Assembly (NCBI RefSeq): GCF_001262075.1
Contig: NZ_CP012073.1
Coordinates: forward strand, 496,001-560,000
From: Ottowia sp. oral taxon 894
GTDB taxonomy: Bacteria; Pseudomonadota; Gammaproteobacteria; Burkholderiales; Burkholderiaceae_C
Length of the DNA stretch: 64,000 bases
Reading direction: 5' to 3'
Both the position numbers and the translations under genes were made by a program. Under the pieces are notes generated by a model. The model saw nothing but the letters and a program-made list of their open reading frames with translations. It was not told where the DNA came from and searched no databases. Positions 44,819-53,845 of the stretch are shown here, one piece after another. Positions within the stretch are counted from its first letter, which is position 1. Every line of letters begins with the position of its first letter.

Positions 44819-46327
44819 ATGACGGAAAGTATTTTGACGCGCCGCCAGGCGCTCGCCGGGCTGGCGGGGTTGCTGGCGTATTTTTCATTGTGGGCGGCTT
44901 TGCCCGCCGCGCTGGCGGCCAGTTTTCCGCTGGATGTGGTGGAGGGCATTTACTGGGGGCATGAATGGCAGTGGGGCTATTACAAGCACCCGCCGCTTTC
45001 TTCCTGGCTGCTGTACGTGTTTTTCCGCTGTTTTGGCGCGCTGGGGCCGTATTTGCTGGGGCAGTTGTGCGTGGCGCTGGCGCTGTGGCTGACATGGCGG
45101 CTGGGGCGGCGGGTGCTTGAGCCGCCGCAGGCGGCGCTGGGCAGCGCGCTGCTGCTGGCGGTGTTCTATTACACGCTGCCCTCGCTGGAGTTCAACCACA
45201 ACCTGGCGCAGCTGCCCGTGTGGGCGGGTTTTCTGTGGGCCTTTCATGTGGCGCTGACGGAGAGAAACCCGGCTTTCTGGCTGCTGCTGGGCGCGCTGGC
45301 GGGGCTGGGGCTGATGGTGAAGTATTCGGTGGCGGTGCTGCTGGCCGCCGCCGGGCTGTTCATGCTGGCCACGCCCGCGCGCCGCCTGTTGCGCACGCCG
45401 GGGCCGTGGCTGGCGCTGGCAGCGGCGGCGCTGGTTTTTTCGCCCCATGCGCTGTGGCTGGCGCAGCATGACTGGCTGCCTTTTGTTTATGCGCATGAGC
45501 GCGCCTTGGAGGCGGGGCACGGCGGCGGGCGCGGCAGCGCGCTGAATTTCCTGGGCGCGCAGGCCGCCAGCCATGCGCCGCTGGCGCTGCTGGCCTTGCT
45601 GGCGCGGGCGCGTTTGCGCTGGCCTGCGGCGGGCGGGGCTGATTCACGGCCACGGCGCGCACGCGAGGATTTGCTGTTCGTGTGGTTCATGGGGCTGGCT
45701 CCGGCCTTGCTGCTGACGCTGGCGGGGCTGGCGCTGGGCGTGGGGCTGCATGACCAGTGGGGCATGCCGATGTGGGGCCTGTCGGGCCTGATGCTGGCCA
45801 GCCTGCTGCCGCGCGATCCGCAGGCTCTGGCGCGGCAGGGCCGCCGCTTGCTGGCGGGGCTGGCCGTGTGGCTGGCGGCGCTGACGGCGGCGATGGCGGC
45901 CCTGCTGGCCTGGGGCGCGCAGTGGCGCGGCAAGCCTTCGCGCATGGACTGGCCGCAGGCCGCGCTGGCGCAGGCCGTGCAGGCCCAGTGGCAGGCCCTG
46001 AGCCGCTGCCCGCTGGACAGCGTGAGCGGCGACGGCTGGCTGTCGGGCCTGGCGGCTTCGGCCCTGCCCGGCCCGCCTTCGGTGATGGTGGAAGACGACC
46101 CGGCCTACTCTCCGTGGATGAACGCGCGGCGCGTGCAGCGCTGCGGCAGCCTGATGCTGTGGCCCGGCGGCGGCAAGACGCCTTCGGCGCCGCTGCTGGA
46201 GGAGGCGCGCGGCCTGGCCGTGCGCGAGGGCCAGTGGCAGCTGCCGTGGGGCAAGCTGCCGGGCCGCGAGCCGCTGCGGGTGCGCTGGCGCGCCTATATT
46301 CCGCCTGCCTGCCTGAAGCAGGACTGA
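44819..46327 (+). CDS. GT-C glycosyltransferase, ArnT/PMT-like integral membrane protein
   Basis: 502 residues from the ATG at 44819; the in-frame TTG at 44783 lies in the FNR-type box and is unlikely to be used. About ten membrane helices. Early loop has the acidic site FPLDVVEGIYWGHEW followed by YYKHPPLSSWLL, the typical PMT_2/ArnT first periplasmic loop that binds lipid-linked sugar. It probably transfers a sugar from undecaprenyl phosphate to an envelope acceptor. The GT2, GtrA and YdjC genes downstream supply and handle such lipid-linked sugars. Confidence 0.85.
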   Translation: MTESILTRRQALAGLAGLLAYFSLWAALPAALAASFPLDVVEGIYWGHEWQWGYYKHPPLSSWLLYVFFRCFGALGPYLLGQLCVALALWLTWRLGRRVLEPPQAALGSALLLAVFYYTLPSLEFNHNLAQLPVWAGFLWAFHVALTERNPAFWLLLGALAGLGLMVKYSVAVLLAAAGLFMLATPARRLLRTPGPWLALAAAALVFSPHALWLAQHDWLPFVYAHERALEAGHGGGRGSALNFLGAQAASHAPLALLALLARARLRWPAAGGADSRPRRAREDLLFVWFMGLAPALLLTLAGLALGVGLHDQWGMPMWGLSGLMLASLLPRDPQALARQGRRLLAGLAVWLAALTAAMAALLAWGAQWRGKPSRMDWPQAALAQAVQAQWQALSRCPLDSVSGDGWLSGLAASALPGPPSVMVEDDPAYSPWMNARRVQRCGSLMLWPGGGKTPSAPLLEEARGLAVREGQWQLPWGKLPGREPLRVRWRAYIPPACLKQD

Positions 46328-46361
46328 GCGCTTGTTCCAGGGGCAGGCTGTGAGCGCGGCC

Positions 46362-46453
46362 TTTATTCGCTCCTTCTTCCATAGCATGATGTCCTAGTGG
46401 AATCTGCGCAAACGCCATTTTCAGACCCTTTAATTTGCTCCTGTTTCTGATGC
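46362..46453 (-). repeat. Interspersed repeat family A, copy 14
   Basis: Minus-strand copy: CAGAAACAGGAGCAAATTAA, TTTGCGCAGA, TTCCACTAGGACATCATGCT, GGAAGAAGGAGCGAAT. It lies inside the putative operon between the GT-C and GT2 genes. Confidence 0.9.
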
Positions 46454-46582
46454 TGCCAAGCTCCCGCTCTGGCCTTTCTTTGCCGCTTCGCCTGGCAGGC
46501 CGGCGCCTGCCATTGAGTCGCTGCGCCGAGTCATTGCATTGCGCCCTTGCAGCCTCCGGAGCTTTCGCCGCCCTGCCCCGCC

Positions 46583-47578
46583 ATGATTGCCCTTTCCGTC
46601 ATCCTGCCCGTCTATAACGATGCCCAGGCGCTGGCTGCGTTTTTGCCCGTTTTGTGCGAGTGGCTGGGGCAGCGGCCGGGGCGGCAAGAGATCGTTGTGG
46701 TCAATGACGGCAGCCGTGACGCGGTGGATGCCGCCTGCCGCGCCCAGCAGGCGCGCCTGCCCGCCCATGTGGCGCTGCGCTTTATTGCCTTTTCGCGCAA
46801 TTTCGGCAAGGAAGCGGCCTTGAGCGCGGGGCTGGCCGCCGCGCAAGGCGATTGGGTGGCCATGATGGACGCCGACGGCCAGCACCCCGTGCCCGTGCTG
46901 GCGCAAATGCTCCAGCTGGGCGAGGGCGGCGCGGACATGGTGGCCGCCATTCAGGCCGAGCGCCCGCACGAAGGCGGGCTGATGCGCCTGCTCAAGCGCG
47001 GCTTTTACCGCTTCATGCAGGACAACGCGCGCTATGAAATCAGGCCCAGCGCGGGCGACTTCCGCCTGATGCGCCGCAAGGTGGTCAATGCCCTGCTGGC
47101 GCTGCCCGAGCGCCAGCGCTTCATGAAGGGGCTGTATGCCTGGGTGGGTTTCAACACCGTGTATCTGCCCTTTGCCGCCCCGCCGCGCGCGCAGGGGCGC
47201 AGCAAGTTCAACTACGCCAGCCTGATGGAGCTGGCGCTGGTGGGCATCACCTCTTTTTCGCAAAAGCCGCTGCGCTGGATTTCGCGCACGGGGCTGCTGG
47301 TGTCGCTCGCTTCCATGCTCTACGGCCTGTTCATCGTGGCCGACACGCTGCTGTTCGGGCGCGACGTGCCCGGCTGGGCCACGGTGGTGGCGGGCATCAT
47401 GTTTTCCGCTGGCGTGCAGCTCATCTGCCTGGGTGTGATGGGCGAATACGTGGGCCGCATTTATGAAGAAGTGAAGCAGCGCCCCATCTACGTGATTGAC
47501 TACGAATGGCAAAGCGGCGGGCCGGACAACGCGCCAGGCCGTGCGCCAGACGCGCCGCCGCCGGAGCCGCTGCCATGA
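46583..47578 (+). CDS. GT2 glycosyltransferase, GtrB/ArnC-like
   Basis: 331 residues. Cytosolic GT-A domain with SVILPVYNDAQALAAFL, VVVNDGSRDAVDAA, FSRNFGKEAALSAGLAAA and the DxD site MMDADGQHPVP, then two C-terminal membrane helices (about 235-260 and 270-300, SFSQKPLRWISRTGLLVSLA). Makes a polyprenyl-phosphate-linked sugar. Overlaps the GtrA gene by 4 bp (ATGA), the standard GtrA/GtrB pairing. Confidence 0.93.
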   Translation: MIALSVILPVYNDAQALAAFLPVLCEWLGQRPGRQEIVVVNDGSRDAVDAACRAQQARLPAHVALRFIAFSRNFGKEAALSAGLAAAQGDWVAMMDADGQHPVPVLAQMLQLGEGGADMVAAIQAERPHEGGLMRLLKRGFYRFMQDNARYEIRPSAGDFRLMRRKVVNALLALPERQRFMKGLYAWVGFNTVYLPFAAPPRAQGRSKFNYASLMELALVGITSFSQKPLRWISRTGLLVSLASMLYGLFIVADTLLFGRDVPGWATVVAGIMFSAGVQLICLGVMGEYVGRIYEEVKQRPIYVIDYEWQSGGPDNAPGRAPDAPPPEPLP

Positions 47579-48018
47579 GCGCCGCCTTGAACGCCGCCGC
47601 CCGGCAGGCGGGCTGCTTCGCGCTGGTGGGCGCAGCGGCGGCGGCCACGCACTTTGCGGCGCTGGTGCTGCTGGTGCGCGCCGGGCTGGCGCCGCAGTGG
47701 GGCAACGTGGGCGCGTTTGCCGTGGCCTTTGCCGTCAGCTTTGCGGGGCATTACCGGTTCACCTTCCGGCAGGCCCGCGCGGATGCAAATGCGGGCGCGC
47801 GCGGGCGCTGGCTCGCCAGCCTGTGGCGCTGGCTGGCCAGCTCGCTGTGCGGCTTTGCGCTCAATCACGCGCTGTTTCTGGCGGGCCTGCGCCTGCTGGG
47901 GCCGGCGGCCTATCAAGCGGCGTGGCTGGCCGCCACCGCGCTGGTCACGCTCGCCACCTTTGCGCTCGGCAAGTTCTGGGCCTTCAGGCATGAAACACAT
48001 CACCCTCAACGTGGATGA
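47575..48018 (+). CDS. GtrA-family membrane protein
   Basis: 147 residues, four membrane helices. Family start FALVGAAAAATHFAALVLLV and the conserved SFAGHYRFTFRQ and ATFALGKFWAFRH. Presumed flippase for the polyprenyl-linked sugar made by the GT2 enzyme. Start overlaps the GT2 stop; its end overlaps the next gene by 29 bp. Confidence 0.9.
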   Translation: MSAALNAAARQAGCFALVGAAAAATHFAALVLLVRAGLAPQWGNVGAFAVAFAVSFAGHYRFTFRQARADANAGARGRWLASLWRWLASSLCGFALNHALFLAGLRLLGPAAYQAAWLAATALVTLATFALGKFWAFRHETHHPQRG

Positions 48019-48772
48019 CCTGGGCCTGTCGCCCGCCGTCAATCAGGCCGTATGCCGCCTGGCCGCGCTGGGGCGCGTGCACGCGGCCAGCTTCATGAGC
48101 CTGGGCCGCATCGCGCCCGATGAGCTGGCCGCCTTGCGGCAGGCGGGCATCGACATCGGCCTGCACTTTGACCTCACGGGCCTGGCGCGGCAAGGCACGC
48201 TCGGGCAGGTGATGGCCCGCAGCTGGCTGCGCGCCTGGCCCGCCGCCGCGCTGCAAGAAACCATCGCGCGGCAGATGGATGCCTTTGAAGACCAGATCGG
48301 CCAGCCCCCCGCCTTCATCGACGGCCACCAGCACGTGCACCAGTTTCCGCAAGTGCGCGAGCGCCTGCTGGCCGAAGCGCGCCGCCGCTACGGCCCGTCC
48401 GTGGCCCTGCGCAGCACGCGCCCGCTGCTGGCCGACGCCAAATCGCGCCTCATCCACGCCCTGGGCGGCCGCTGGATGGACCGCCACTGCATGCACTGGC
48501 GGCAAAACGCCTGCCTGGGCGGCGTCTATGCCTTCGACGGCGACGCCGCCGCCCTGGCCCGCCGCTGGCAAACCTGGCTGGCCGCCGCCCCCGCGCAAGG
48601 CGCGCTCATCATGTGCCACCCTGCCGTGCCCGACGCCGGCTGGCAGGACGAAATCCGCCCCGCCCGCGAACGCGAATGGCACTGGCTCGCCAGCGACGCC
48701 TTCGCCGAACTTTGGCAGCAGCACGGCTGCCAGGGGCAGGCGTGGGGGGAAATGCCGGAGCGGGCGGCCTGA
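47990..48772 (+). CDS. YdjC/ChbG/HpnK-family carbohydrate deacetylase
   Basis: 260 residues. Metal site Asp in NVDDLGLSPAVNQAV and two His in FIDGHQHVHQFPQVRE. Hydrolyses N-acetyl groups from sugars or sugar lipids; relatives work on chitobiose (ChbG) or hopanoid sugars (HpnK). Its place behind GT-C, GT2 and GtrA suggests that the sugar carried by this pathway is deacetylated before or after transfer. Start at 47990 overlaps gtrA. Confidence 0.9.
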   Translation: MKHITLNVDDLGLSPAVNQAVCRLAALGRVHAASFMSLGRIAPDELAALRQAGIDIGLHFDLTGLARQGTLGQVMARSWLRAWPAAALQETIARQMDAFEDQIGQPPAFIDGHQHVHQFPQVRERLLAEARRRYGPSVALRSTRPLLADAKSRLIHALGGRWMDRHCMHWRQNACLGGVYAFDGDAAALARRWQTWLAAAPAQGALIMCHPAVPDAGWQDEIRPAREREWHWLASDAFAELWQQHGCQGQAWGEMPERAA

Positions 48773-48925
48773 TTGAACACATGCCGCCCGCTTTGAATAC
48801 GCCGCCATGACTTTCTGCTGAAAGCCAATAGTGGCCGATATTTTGTTTCTGAATTCACGCAGGATTTTGCTGGCGGAAAGAATTGAATAGGAAAACTGGC
48901 ATTCCTGTTCAATGGGCGCGTAGCT

Positions 48926-49375
48926 TCAGCCGCGCTTTGGATATGCCTCTTTCTGCTCCATTCGCATGGCATCGTGATTCAGGCGGCCCATCCATTCATG
49001 CGCCAGCCAGGCGCCATAAAGAGAAACTGCAAATACACAGCTTATTAAAACCGCCATCAACCGTCCCAGCGCCGCTGCCTGCCAGCACGGCGGCAGCGGG
49101 TGCGGCGGAAATTGACGATGCCGCAAAATGCTGCTTGCAAACCTGCCGTGAATCATGACCGCGATGGCCGTCATGCTCAATGGCGTCAGCGCCAGAAAAC
49201 CATACAAAACGATTTCAGCGCCATAAGGGTGGCAAAGCACAAATTGGGAATCTTTTGCCACGCGTTTTAGCCATAGCACAGCCAGCGCCAATGGCATGAG
49301 CGCCTTGACAATCAGCATCAAGCGTTCACGCAGGGAGGCGATGGGAGCAAATGCCGTTTTTTCCATTTTTGCCAT
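48926..49375 (-). CDS. Hypothetical membrane protein
   Basis: 149 residues with three probable membrane helices (LIVKALMPLALAVLWL, EIVLYGFLALTPLSMTAIAVM, LMAVLISCVFAVSLYGAWLA). Codon use is less GC-biased than in neighbours but its amino-acid balance and helix pattern look real. No family recognised. ATG at 49366 is an alternative start. Divergent from mutL, whose start is 90 bp away. Confidence 0.6.
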   Translation of the reverse strand: MAKMEKTAFAPIASLRERLMLIVKALMPLALAVLWLKRVAKDSQFVLCHPYGAEIVLYGFLALTPLSMTAIAVMIHGRFASSILRHRQFPPHPLPPCWQAAALGRLMAVLISCVFAVSLYGAWLAHEWMGRLNHDAMRMEQKEAYPKRG

Positions 49376-49465
49376 TTCCTGCTTTCTATCCAGCCCGTTT
49401 TACCCGGATACAGGCTCCGCCTGCTTATGCTAGGCGCGTTCAAAGCTGCTTTTCCCAAATCACCC

Positions 49466-51391
49466 ATGCCCGCCACCCAGCCTGCCCGCCCCATCCGCGA
49501 ACTGCCCGACGAACTCATCAGCCAGATTGCGGCCGGCGAAGTCATCGAGCGCCCCGCCTCGGTCGTGCGCGAGCTGCTGGACAACGCGCTGGACGCCGGG
49601 GCCACGCAAATTGCCGTGCGCCTGCTGGCCGGCGGCGTGCGGCTCATTGCCGTGGAAGACGACGGCAGCGGCATTGAAGCCGCGCAGCTGCCCACGGCGC
49701 TCAAGCGCCACGCCACCAGCAAGATCGCCAGCCTGGACGATCTGGAATCGGTCGGCACGATGGGCTTTCGCGGCGAAGCGCTGGCGGCCATTGCCTCCGT
49801 GGCCGAGACAACGCTGCTCTCGCGCACCGAAGGGGCCGGCAGCGCCTGGCAGCTCCAGGCGCGCACGGGCGAATTGCAGCAGGCCGCACGCGCGCGCGGC
49901 ACCACCGTGCAAGTCAAAGAACTTTTCTTCAGCGTGCCCGCGCGGCGCAAATTCCTCAAGGCCGACGCCACCGAACTGGCGCACTGCGTGGAAGCTTTGC
50001 GCCGCCACGCGCTGGCGCGGCCCGACGTGGGCTTTGCCCTGTGGCACGAAGGCAAGCTGCTGGAGCAATGGCGCGCGCAGCCCGCCAGCTTGCCGCCGCA
50101 GCAGGCGCTGGCGCGGCGCATGGCCGACGTGCTGGGCGAAGACTTTCTGGCCCGCAGCCTGCCCGTGGCGCATGAAGAAGGCGGCGTGCGCGTGACGGGC
50201 CGCGCAGGCCTGCCCGATGCCGCCCGCAGCCGCGCCGACCAGCAATACGCCTGGGTCAATGGCCGCTACGTGCGCGACAAAGTCATCAGCCACGCCGCCC
50301 GCAGCGCCTATGAAGACGTGCTGCACGGCCACCGCCAGCCCGTATGGCTGCTGCACGTGCAAGTCGATGCCGCCCGCGTGGACGTGAACGTGCACCCCAC
50401 CAAAATCGAAGTGCGCTTTCGCGACAGCCGCCAAGTGCACCAGGCCGTGCGCCACGCCGTGGAAAACGCGCTGGCCGCCAGCCGCGCCGCGCAAGCGGGC
50501 GGCGCAGCGGCGGGCGGCACGGCCAGCGTTGAGCGCGACACCCCCGATGCCGCCCCCGCCAGCGCCCACGCGGGCGAACAACGCCCCTTGACGCTGCACG
50601 CGGCCCCGCATGCCGCACGGCCAGCCGCCTGGCCGCACGAACCGCGCGTGCCGCCGCAGCGCATGGCCGAAGCCTGGGTTGCCATGAGCGCTGGCCCCCG
50701 GCACGAAGTGAACGAGCCGCCCGCCTTCCCGCCAGCCGCCGCAGCGCCGCAACAACCGGGCGAGGCAGGCCCCGAAGCAGACGGCCTCGAAGCAGACGGC
50801 CCATTAGGCCGCGCCGTCGCGCAAATCCACGGCGTCTACGTGCTGGCCGAAAACGCCGCTGGCATGGTCATCGTGGACATGCACGCCGCGCACGAACGCA
50901 TCGTTTACGAGCGCATGAAAGCGCAACTGGCCGCCTCGCGCGTGCAAAGCCAGCCGCTGCTGATTCCCGCCACCTTCGCCGCCACCTTGCAAGAAGCCGC
51001 CGCTGCGGAAGAGCACGCCGCCACGCTCGCCCTGCTGGGCATGGAAATCACGCCCTTCTCGCCCAAAACCCTGGCCGTGCGCGCCGTGCCCGCCCCGCTG
51101 GCCGCAGGCAACCCCGTGGCGCTGGCGCGCGCCGTGCTGGCCGAACTCATCCAGCAAGGCCCCCTGCCCGAAGGCAGCGCCGTGCTGCAACGCGCCCACC
51201 ACGAAATCCTGGCCACCATGGCCTGCCACGGCGCCATCCGCGCCAACCGCCGCCTCACCCTGCCGGAAATGAACGCCCTGCTGCGCCAGATGGAAGCCAC
51301 CGACCGCGCCGACCAATGCAACCACGGCCGCCCCACCTGGCGGCAACTCTCCATGAAAGAGCTGGACGCGCTCTTTCTGCGCGGGCGCTAG
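49466..51391 (+). CDS. mutL: DNA mismatch repair protein MutL
   Basis: 641 residues. N-terminal GHKL ATPase (to about 330): IAAGEVIERPASVVRELLDN, ALDAGATQ, VEDDGSGIEA and GTMGFRGEALAAIASV. An Ala/Pro-rich linker (335-440) precedes the dimerisation domain with AQIHGVYVLAENAAGMVIVD, CHGAIRANRRLTLPEM and CNHGRPTWRQLS. Links MutS mismatch recognition to strand processing. ATG at 49466 chosen for the N-terminal MPATQPARPIRELPDE. Confidence 0.96.
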   Translation: MPATQPARPIRELPDELISQIAAGEVIERPASVVRELLDNALDAGATQIAVRLLAGGVRLIAVEDDGSGIEAAQLPTALKRHATSKIASLDDLESVGTMGFRGEALAAIASVAETTLLSRTEGAGSAWQLQARTGELQQAARARGTTVQVKELFFSVPARRKFLKADATELAHCVEALRRHALARPDVGFALWHEGKLLEQWRAQPASLPPQQALARRMADVLGEDFLARSLPVAHEEGGVRVTGRAGLPDAARSRADQQYAWVNGRYVRDKVISHAARSAYEDVLHGHRQPVWLLHVQVDAARVDVNVHPTKIEVRFRDSRQVHQAVRHAVENALAASRAAQAGGAAAGGTASVERDTPDAAPASAHAGEQRPLTLHAAPHAARPAAWPHEPRVPPQRMAEAWVAMSAGPRHEVNEPPAFPPAAAAPQQPGEAGPEADGLEADGPLGRAVAQIHGVYVLAENAAGMVIVDMHAAHERIVYERMKAQLAASRVQSQPLLIPATFAATLQEAAAAEEHAATLALLGMEITPFSPKTLAVRAVPAPLAAGNPVALARAVLAELIQQGPLPEGSAVLQRAHHEILATMACHGAIRANRRLTLPEMNALLRQMEATDRADQCNHGRPTWRQLSMKELDALFLRGR

Positions 51392-51443
51392 AAAGCTGTT
51401 CGCCGCCTGGCCGTGAAGGGTGGCGAATTGGGATGAGCCGCAA
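51392..51443 (+). repeat. Short repeat family B with ATGAGCCGCAA tail
   Basis: AGCTGTTCGCCGCCTGGCC, GTGAAGGGTGGCGAA and TTGGGATGAGCCGCAA. The last 16 bases recur at about 55828-55843, where a family B copy is followed by the same tail. Confidence 0.5.
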
Positions 51444-51467
51444 AGCGGCAGACTTCGCGCCCAGCCG

Positions 51468-51555
51468 CATCAGAAACAAGAGCGGATTTAAGGGTCTGAA
51501 ATGCCGCCCTGCGCCCGTTTCACTAGGACGTCTTGCTATGGATCAAGGAGCAAAT
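51468..51555 (+). repeat. Interspersed repeat family A, copy 15
   Basis: ATCAGAAACAAGAGCGGATT, AAGGGTCTGAAATGCCGCCC, TTTCACTAGGACGTCTTGCT and GATCAAGGAGCAAAT. First of two copies in the same orientation in the mutL-smpB gap. Confidence 0.88.
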
Positions 51556-51796
51556 CCAAGCTCTCCTTTCCTTCTCTTCTACGCCGTGCGGGCCATTCGC
51601 ATTCCCCCTGCCTGCGCGGGCGCGGGAATCCTCAGAAACGGCGGGATCGACGAACAGGCTGGCCCGTTCGCGCCTTGCCGCCGCCCTGCCCTCTTGCGCA
51701 GAGAAAACGGCGCGAAGCGAAAGCCGGGCGGCCCTGGCTGGCTCCGCCGCCATGCCTTCGCGCGCCTTGCGGATCCGCCATGAGAAGGCAGAGCGG

Positions 51797-51886
51797 TATC
51801 AAAATCAGGAGCGGATTCAAGGGCTGAAAATGCCGCCCGGCGCAGATTCCACTAAGACCATGCGCTATGAAAACAGAAGCGAAATA
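51797..51886 (+). repeat. Interspersed repeat family A, copy 16
   Basis: ATCAAAATCAGGAGCGGATT, AAGGGCTGAAAATGCCGCCC, TTCCACTAAGACCATGCGCT and GAAGCGAAAT. It lies 329 bp from copy 15; the sequence between the two has no convincing gene. Confidence 0.87.
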
Positions 51887-51994
51887 ACGCCCTTGCGCCT
51901 TGTCTTCTGCTCATGCCTTGCGCATTCCAAATGCCTGCATTCCGGCTCGCATCCCCTTGCGGCCCGCTTGCAGGCGCGGGCGGCGGGCGGGCCG

Positions 51995-52483
51995 TCAGCG
52001 GCTGAGCGACTTCATGGCGCGCTGCGCTTCGCGCTTGCCTTCGCGCTCCTTGATGGTGTCGCGCTTGTCGTGTTCGGCCTTGCCCTTGGCCAGGGCGATT
52101 TCGCACTTCACGCGGCCATTTTTCCAGTGCAGGTTCAGCGGAATGAGCGTGTAGCCCCTTTGCTCCACCTTGCCGATCAGGCGGCGGATTTCGTCGCGGT
52201 GCATGAGCAGCTTTTTGGTGCGCGCCGCCTCGGGGCGCACATGCGTGCTGGCGGTGCCCAGCGGGTTGATCTGGCAGCCAATGACAAACAGCTCCCCGCC
52301 GCGAATGACCACGTAGCCGTCGGTCAGCTGCGCCTTGCCCGCGCGCAGCGCCTTCACTTCCCAGCCTTGCAGCACCATGCCCGCTTCGTGGCGCTCTTCA
52401 AAAAAGTAATTGAAGGCGGCCTTTTTATTGCTGGCAATGACGGGGTTGGGCGTTTTGGAAGCGGTTTTTTTCTTGGCGGCCAT
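51995..52483 (-). CDS. smpB: SsrA-binding protein SmpB
   Basis: 162 residues. Binds tmRNA for trans-translation rescue of stalled ribosomes. [49 protein letters not shown] and the basic tail [20 protein letters not shown] are diagnostic. Divergent from ratA; the 132-bp spacer has a GAAACCC-TGC-GGGTTTC hairpin at 52534-52550. Confidence 0.96.
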   Translation of the reverse strand: MAAKKKTASKTPNPVIASNKKAAFNYFFEERHEAGMVLQGWEVKALRAGKAQLTDGYVVIRGGELFVIGCQINPLGTASTHVRPEAARTKKLLMHRDEIRRLIGKVEQRGYTLIPLNLHWKNGRVKCEIALAKGKAEHDKRDTIKEREGKREAQRAMKSLSR

Positions 52484-52533
52484 GCGTGAAGAAAGGCTGA
52501 ATGAAAAGCGGGAGGGGAGGCAGGAAAAAGGCT

Positions 52534-52550
52534 GAAACCCTGCGGGTTTC
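52534..52550. other. Hairpin in the smpB-ratA divergent promoter region
   Basis: Seven-bp perfect inverted repeat GAAACCC/GGGTTTC with a 3-nt loop. Could be an operator or a message-end structure; no T-run on the minus side. Confidence 0.35.
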
Positions 52551-52615
52551 TAGAATTTGCGGCTTGACGCCCAGGCCAGCCGAAGGCCAGGCGCGCGAAA
52601 AACGCAAGATTTTCC

Positions 52616-53068
52616 ATGAAAACCGTCCGCAAATCCGTTCTTATCTGGTATAGCGCCCACGAGATGTTCGAGCTGGTGCGGGACGTGGCCCGCTACCCCG
52701 AATTTCTGCCCTGGTGCAGCCTGGGCCGCGTCATCGGACAAGACGCGGACGGCAAGGGCATGACCGCCGAAGTCGGCATCGCCTTCAAGGGCCTGAAGCA
52801 AAGCTTTGTCACCTACAACACGCACATTGCGGACCGCGAGCTGCGCATCCAGCTGGTCAAAGGCCCCTTTTCCACGCTCAATGGCCTGTGGACTTTCACC
52901 CCCGTGGGGCAGGCGGGCGAGCGCGCCTGCCGCGTGACGCTGGCGCTGGACTACGGCTTTGACAGCAAGGCGCTGTCAGCGCTGGTCGGCCCCGTGTTCG
53001 ACAAGATCGCCGCCACGATGGTGGACGCCTTCATCCAGCGCGCCGAGCAGGTGTACGGCCAGCCATGA
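52616..53068 (+). CDS. ratA: RatA / Coq10-like START-domain protein
   Basis: 150 residues. SRPBCC/START fold: VLIWYSAHEMFELVRDVARYPEFLPWC, AEVGIAFKGLKQSFVT and GPVFDKIAATMVDAFIQRAEQVYG. Related to Coq10 ubiquinone-binding proteins; E. coli RatA was reported as a ribosome-associated toxin, though lipid or quinone binding is the fold's usual job. Overlaps ratB by 4 bp (ATGA) and is divergent from smpB, the standard arrangement. Confidence 0.92.
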   Translation: MKTVRKSVLIWYSAHEMFELVRDVARYPEFLPWCSLGRVIGQDADGKGMTAEVGIAFKGLKQSFVTYNTHIADRELRIQLVKGPFSTLNGLWTFTPVGQAGERACRVTLALDYGFDSKALSALVGPVFDKIAATMVDAFIQRAEQVYGQP

Positions 53069-53445
53069 CGAACGCCGCGCCGCCCTCATCCGCCTCACCC
53101 GCCGCCAGCGGCCTCATTGGCGTCACCGTCGCCTGGGCCAGCGCCGCGCGCCAGGTGCAGCTGGCCCGCCTGCAACTGCCCGCAGACGCCACCCTGGCGC
53201 AGGCCGTGCAGGCCAGCGGCCTGCTGCAAGGGCTGCCTGAAAACGCGCGCGCCGCGCTGACCTACGGCATCTGGGGCCGCCCCTGCGCGCCCGGCGCGGC
53301 CTTGCAAGACGGCGATCGCGTGGAAATCTGGCGCCCCCTGCGCGTCGATCCCAAACGGGCGCGCCGCGAGCGCTTTGCCAGCCAGGGCGCGCGCGCGGCA
53401 GGCCTGTTCGCCCGCCGCAGACCCGGCGGCAAAGCCGGGTATTGA
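53065..53445 (+). CDS. ratB: RnfH/RatB-family ubiquitin-fold protein
   Basis: 126 residues. RnfH domain about residues 18-100: IGVTVAWASAARQVQLARLQLP, TYGIWGRPCAPGAALQDGDRVEIWRPLRVDPK. The C-terminal RRPGGKAGY tail is short and basic. Small beta-grasp protein, role unknown. Its start overlaps ratA. Confidence 0.88.
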   Translation: MTNAAPPSSASPAASGLIGVTVAWASAARQVQLARLQLPADATLAQAVQASGLLQGLPENARAALTYGIWGRPCAPGAALQDGDRVEIWRPLRVDPKRARRERFASQGARAAGLFARRRPGGKAGY

Positions 53446-53550
53446 GAGCCTGTTGGCAATCCGGCGTCCGCCGCGCCGCTTATCCCCGCACGATTTCGCA
53501 CGATTTAGCCCGGCTCGTTCCACTTGCTCCATTTGTCCCCATCGCCCAGG

Positions 53551-53606
53551 CCCAAGCCTGTGGAAAAGCCGTGGGCAAACCGGTATGGCGCGCGCAAGTG
53601 CCTGCG
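53551..53606 (+). repeat. ~55-bp repeat family C, unit 1
   Basis: CCTGTGGAAAAGCCGTGGGC, AAACCGGTATGGCGCGCGC, AAGTGCCTG. Contains paired DnaA-box-like words TGTGGAAAA and CGTGGGCAA. Confidence 0.75.
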
Positions 53607-53684
53607 CGGCAAGGCAGCGCATGATTTGCCTGAAAAATGGGCGGGGCGCACCAGCCAGGCGCGGCGGTTTTGCACACGCGCCGG

Positions 53685-53735
53685 GCGCAAAGCTGTGGGC
53701 AAGCCGTGGACAAGCCGGTACGGCGCGCGCAAGTG
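53685..53735 (+). repeat. ~55-bp repeat family C, unit 2
   Basis: GCGCAAAGCTGTGGGCAAGC, CGTGGACAAGCCGGTACGG, CGCGCGCAAGTGACTG. Words TGTGGGCAA and CGTGGACAA. Confidence 0.75.
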
Positions 53736-53845
53736 ACTGAAAGCCAAGGATTCGCCGCCGCTGCCTTCTTTTTTGGCAGCGCCGCGCTCGCGGCCCCTGG
53801 CGCGAGAACCTGTTCAGAGCAAACCGGCTTTTTCACACCCTGCGG

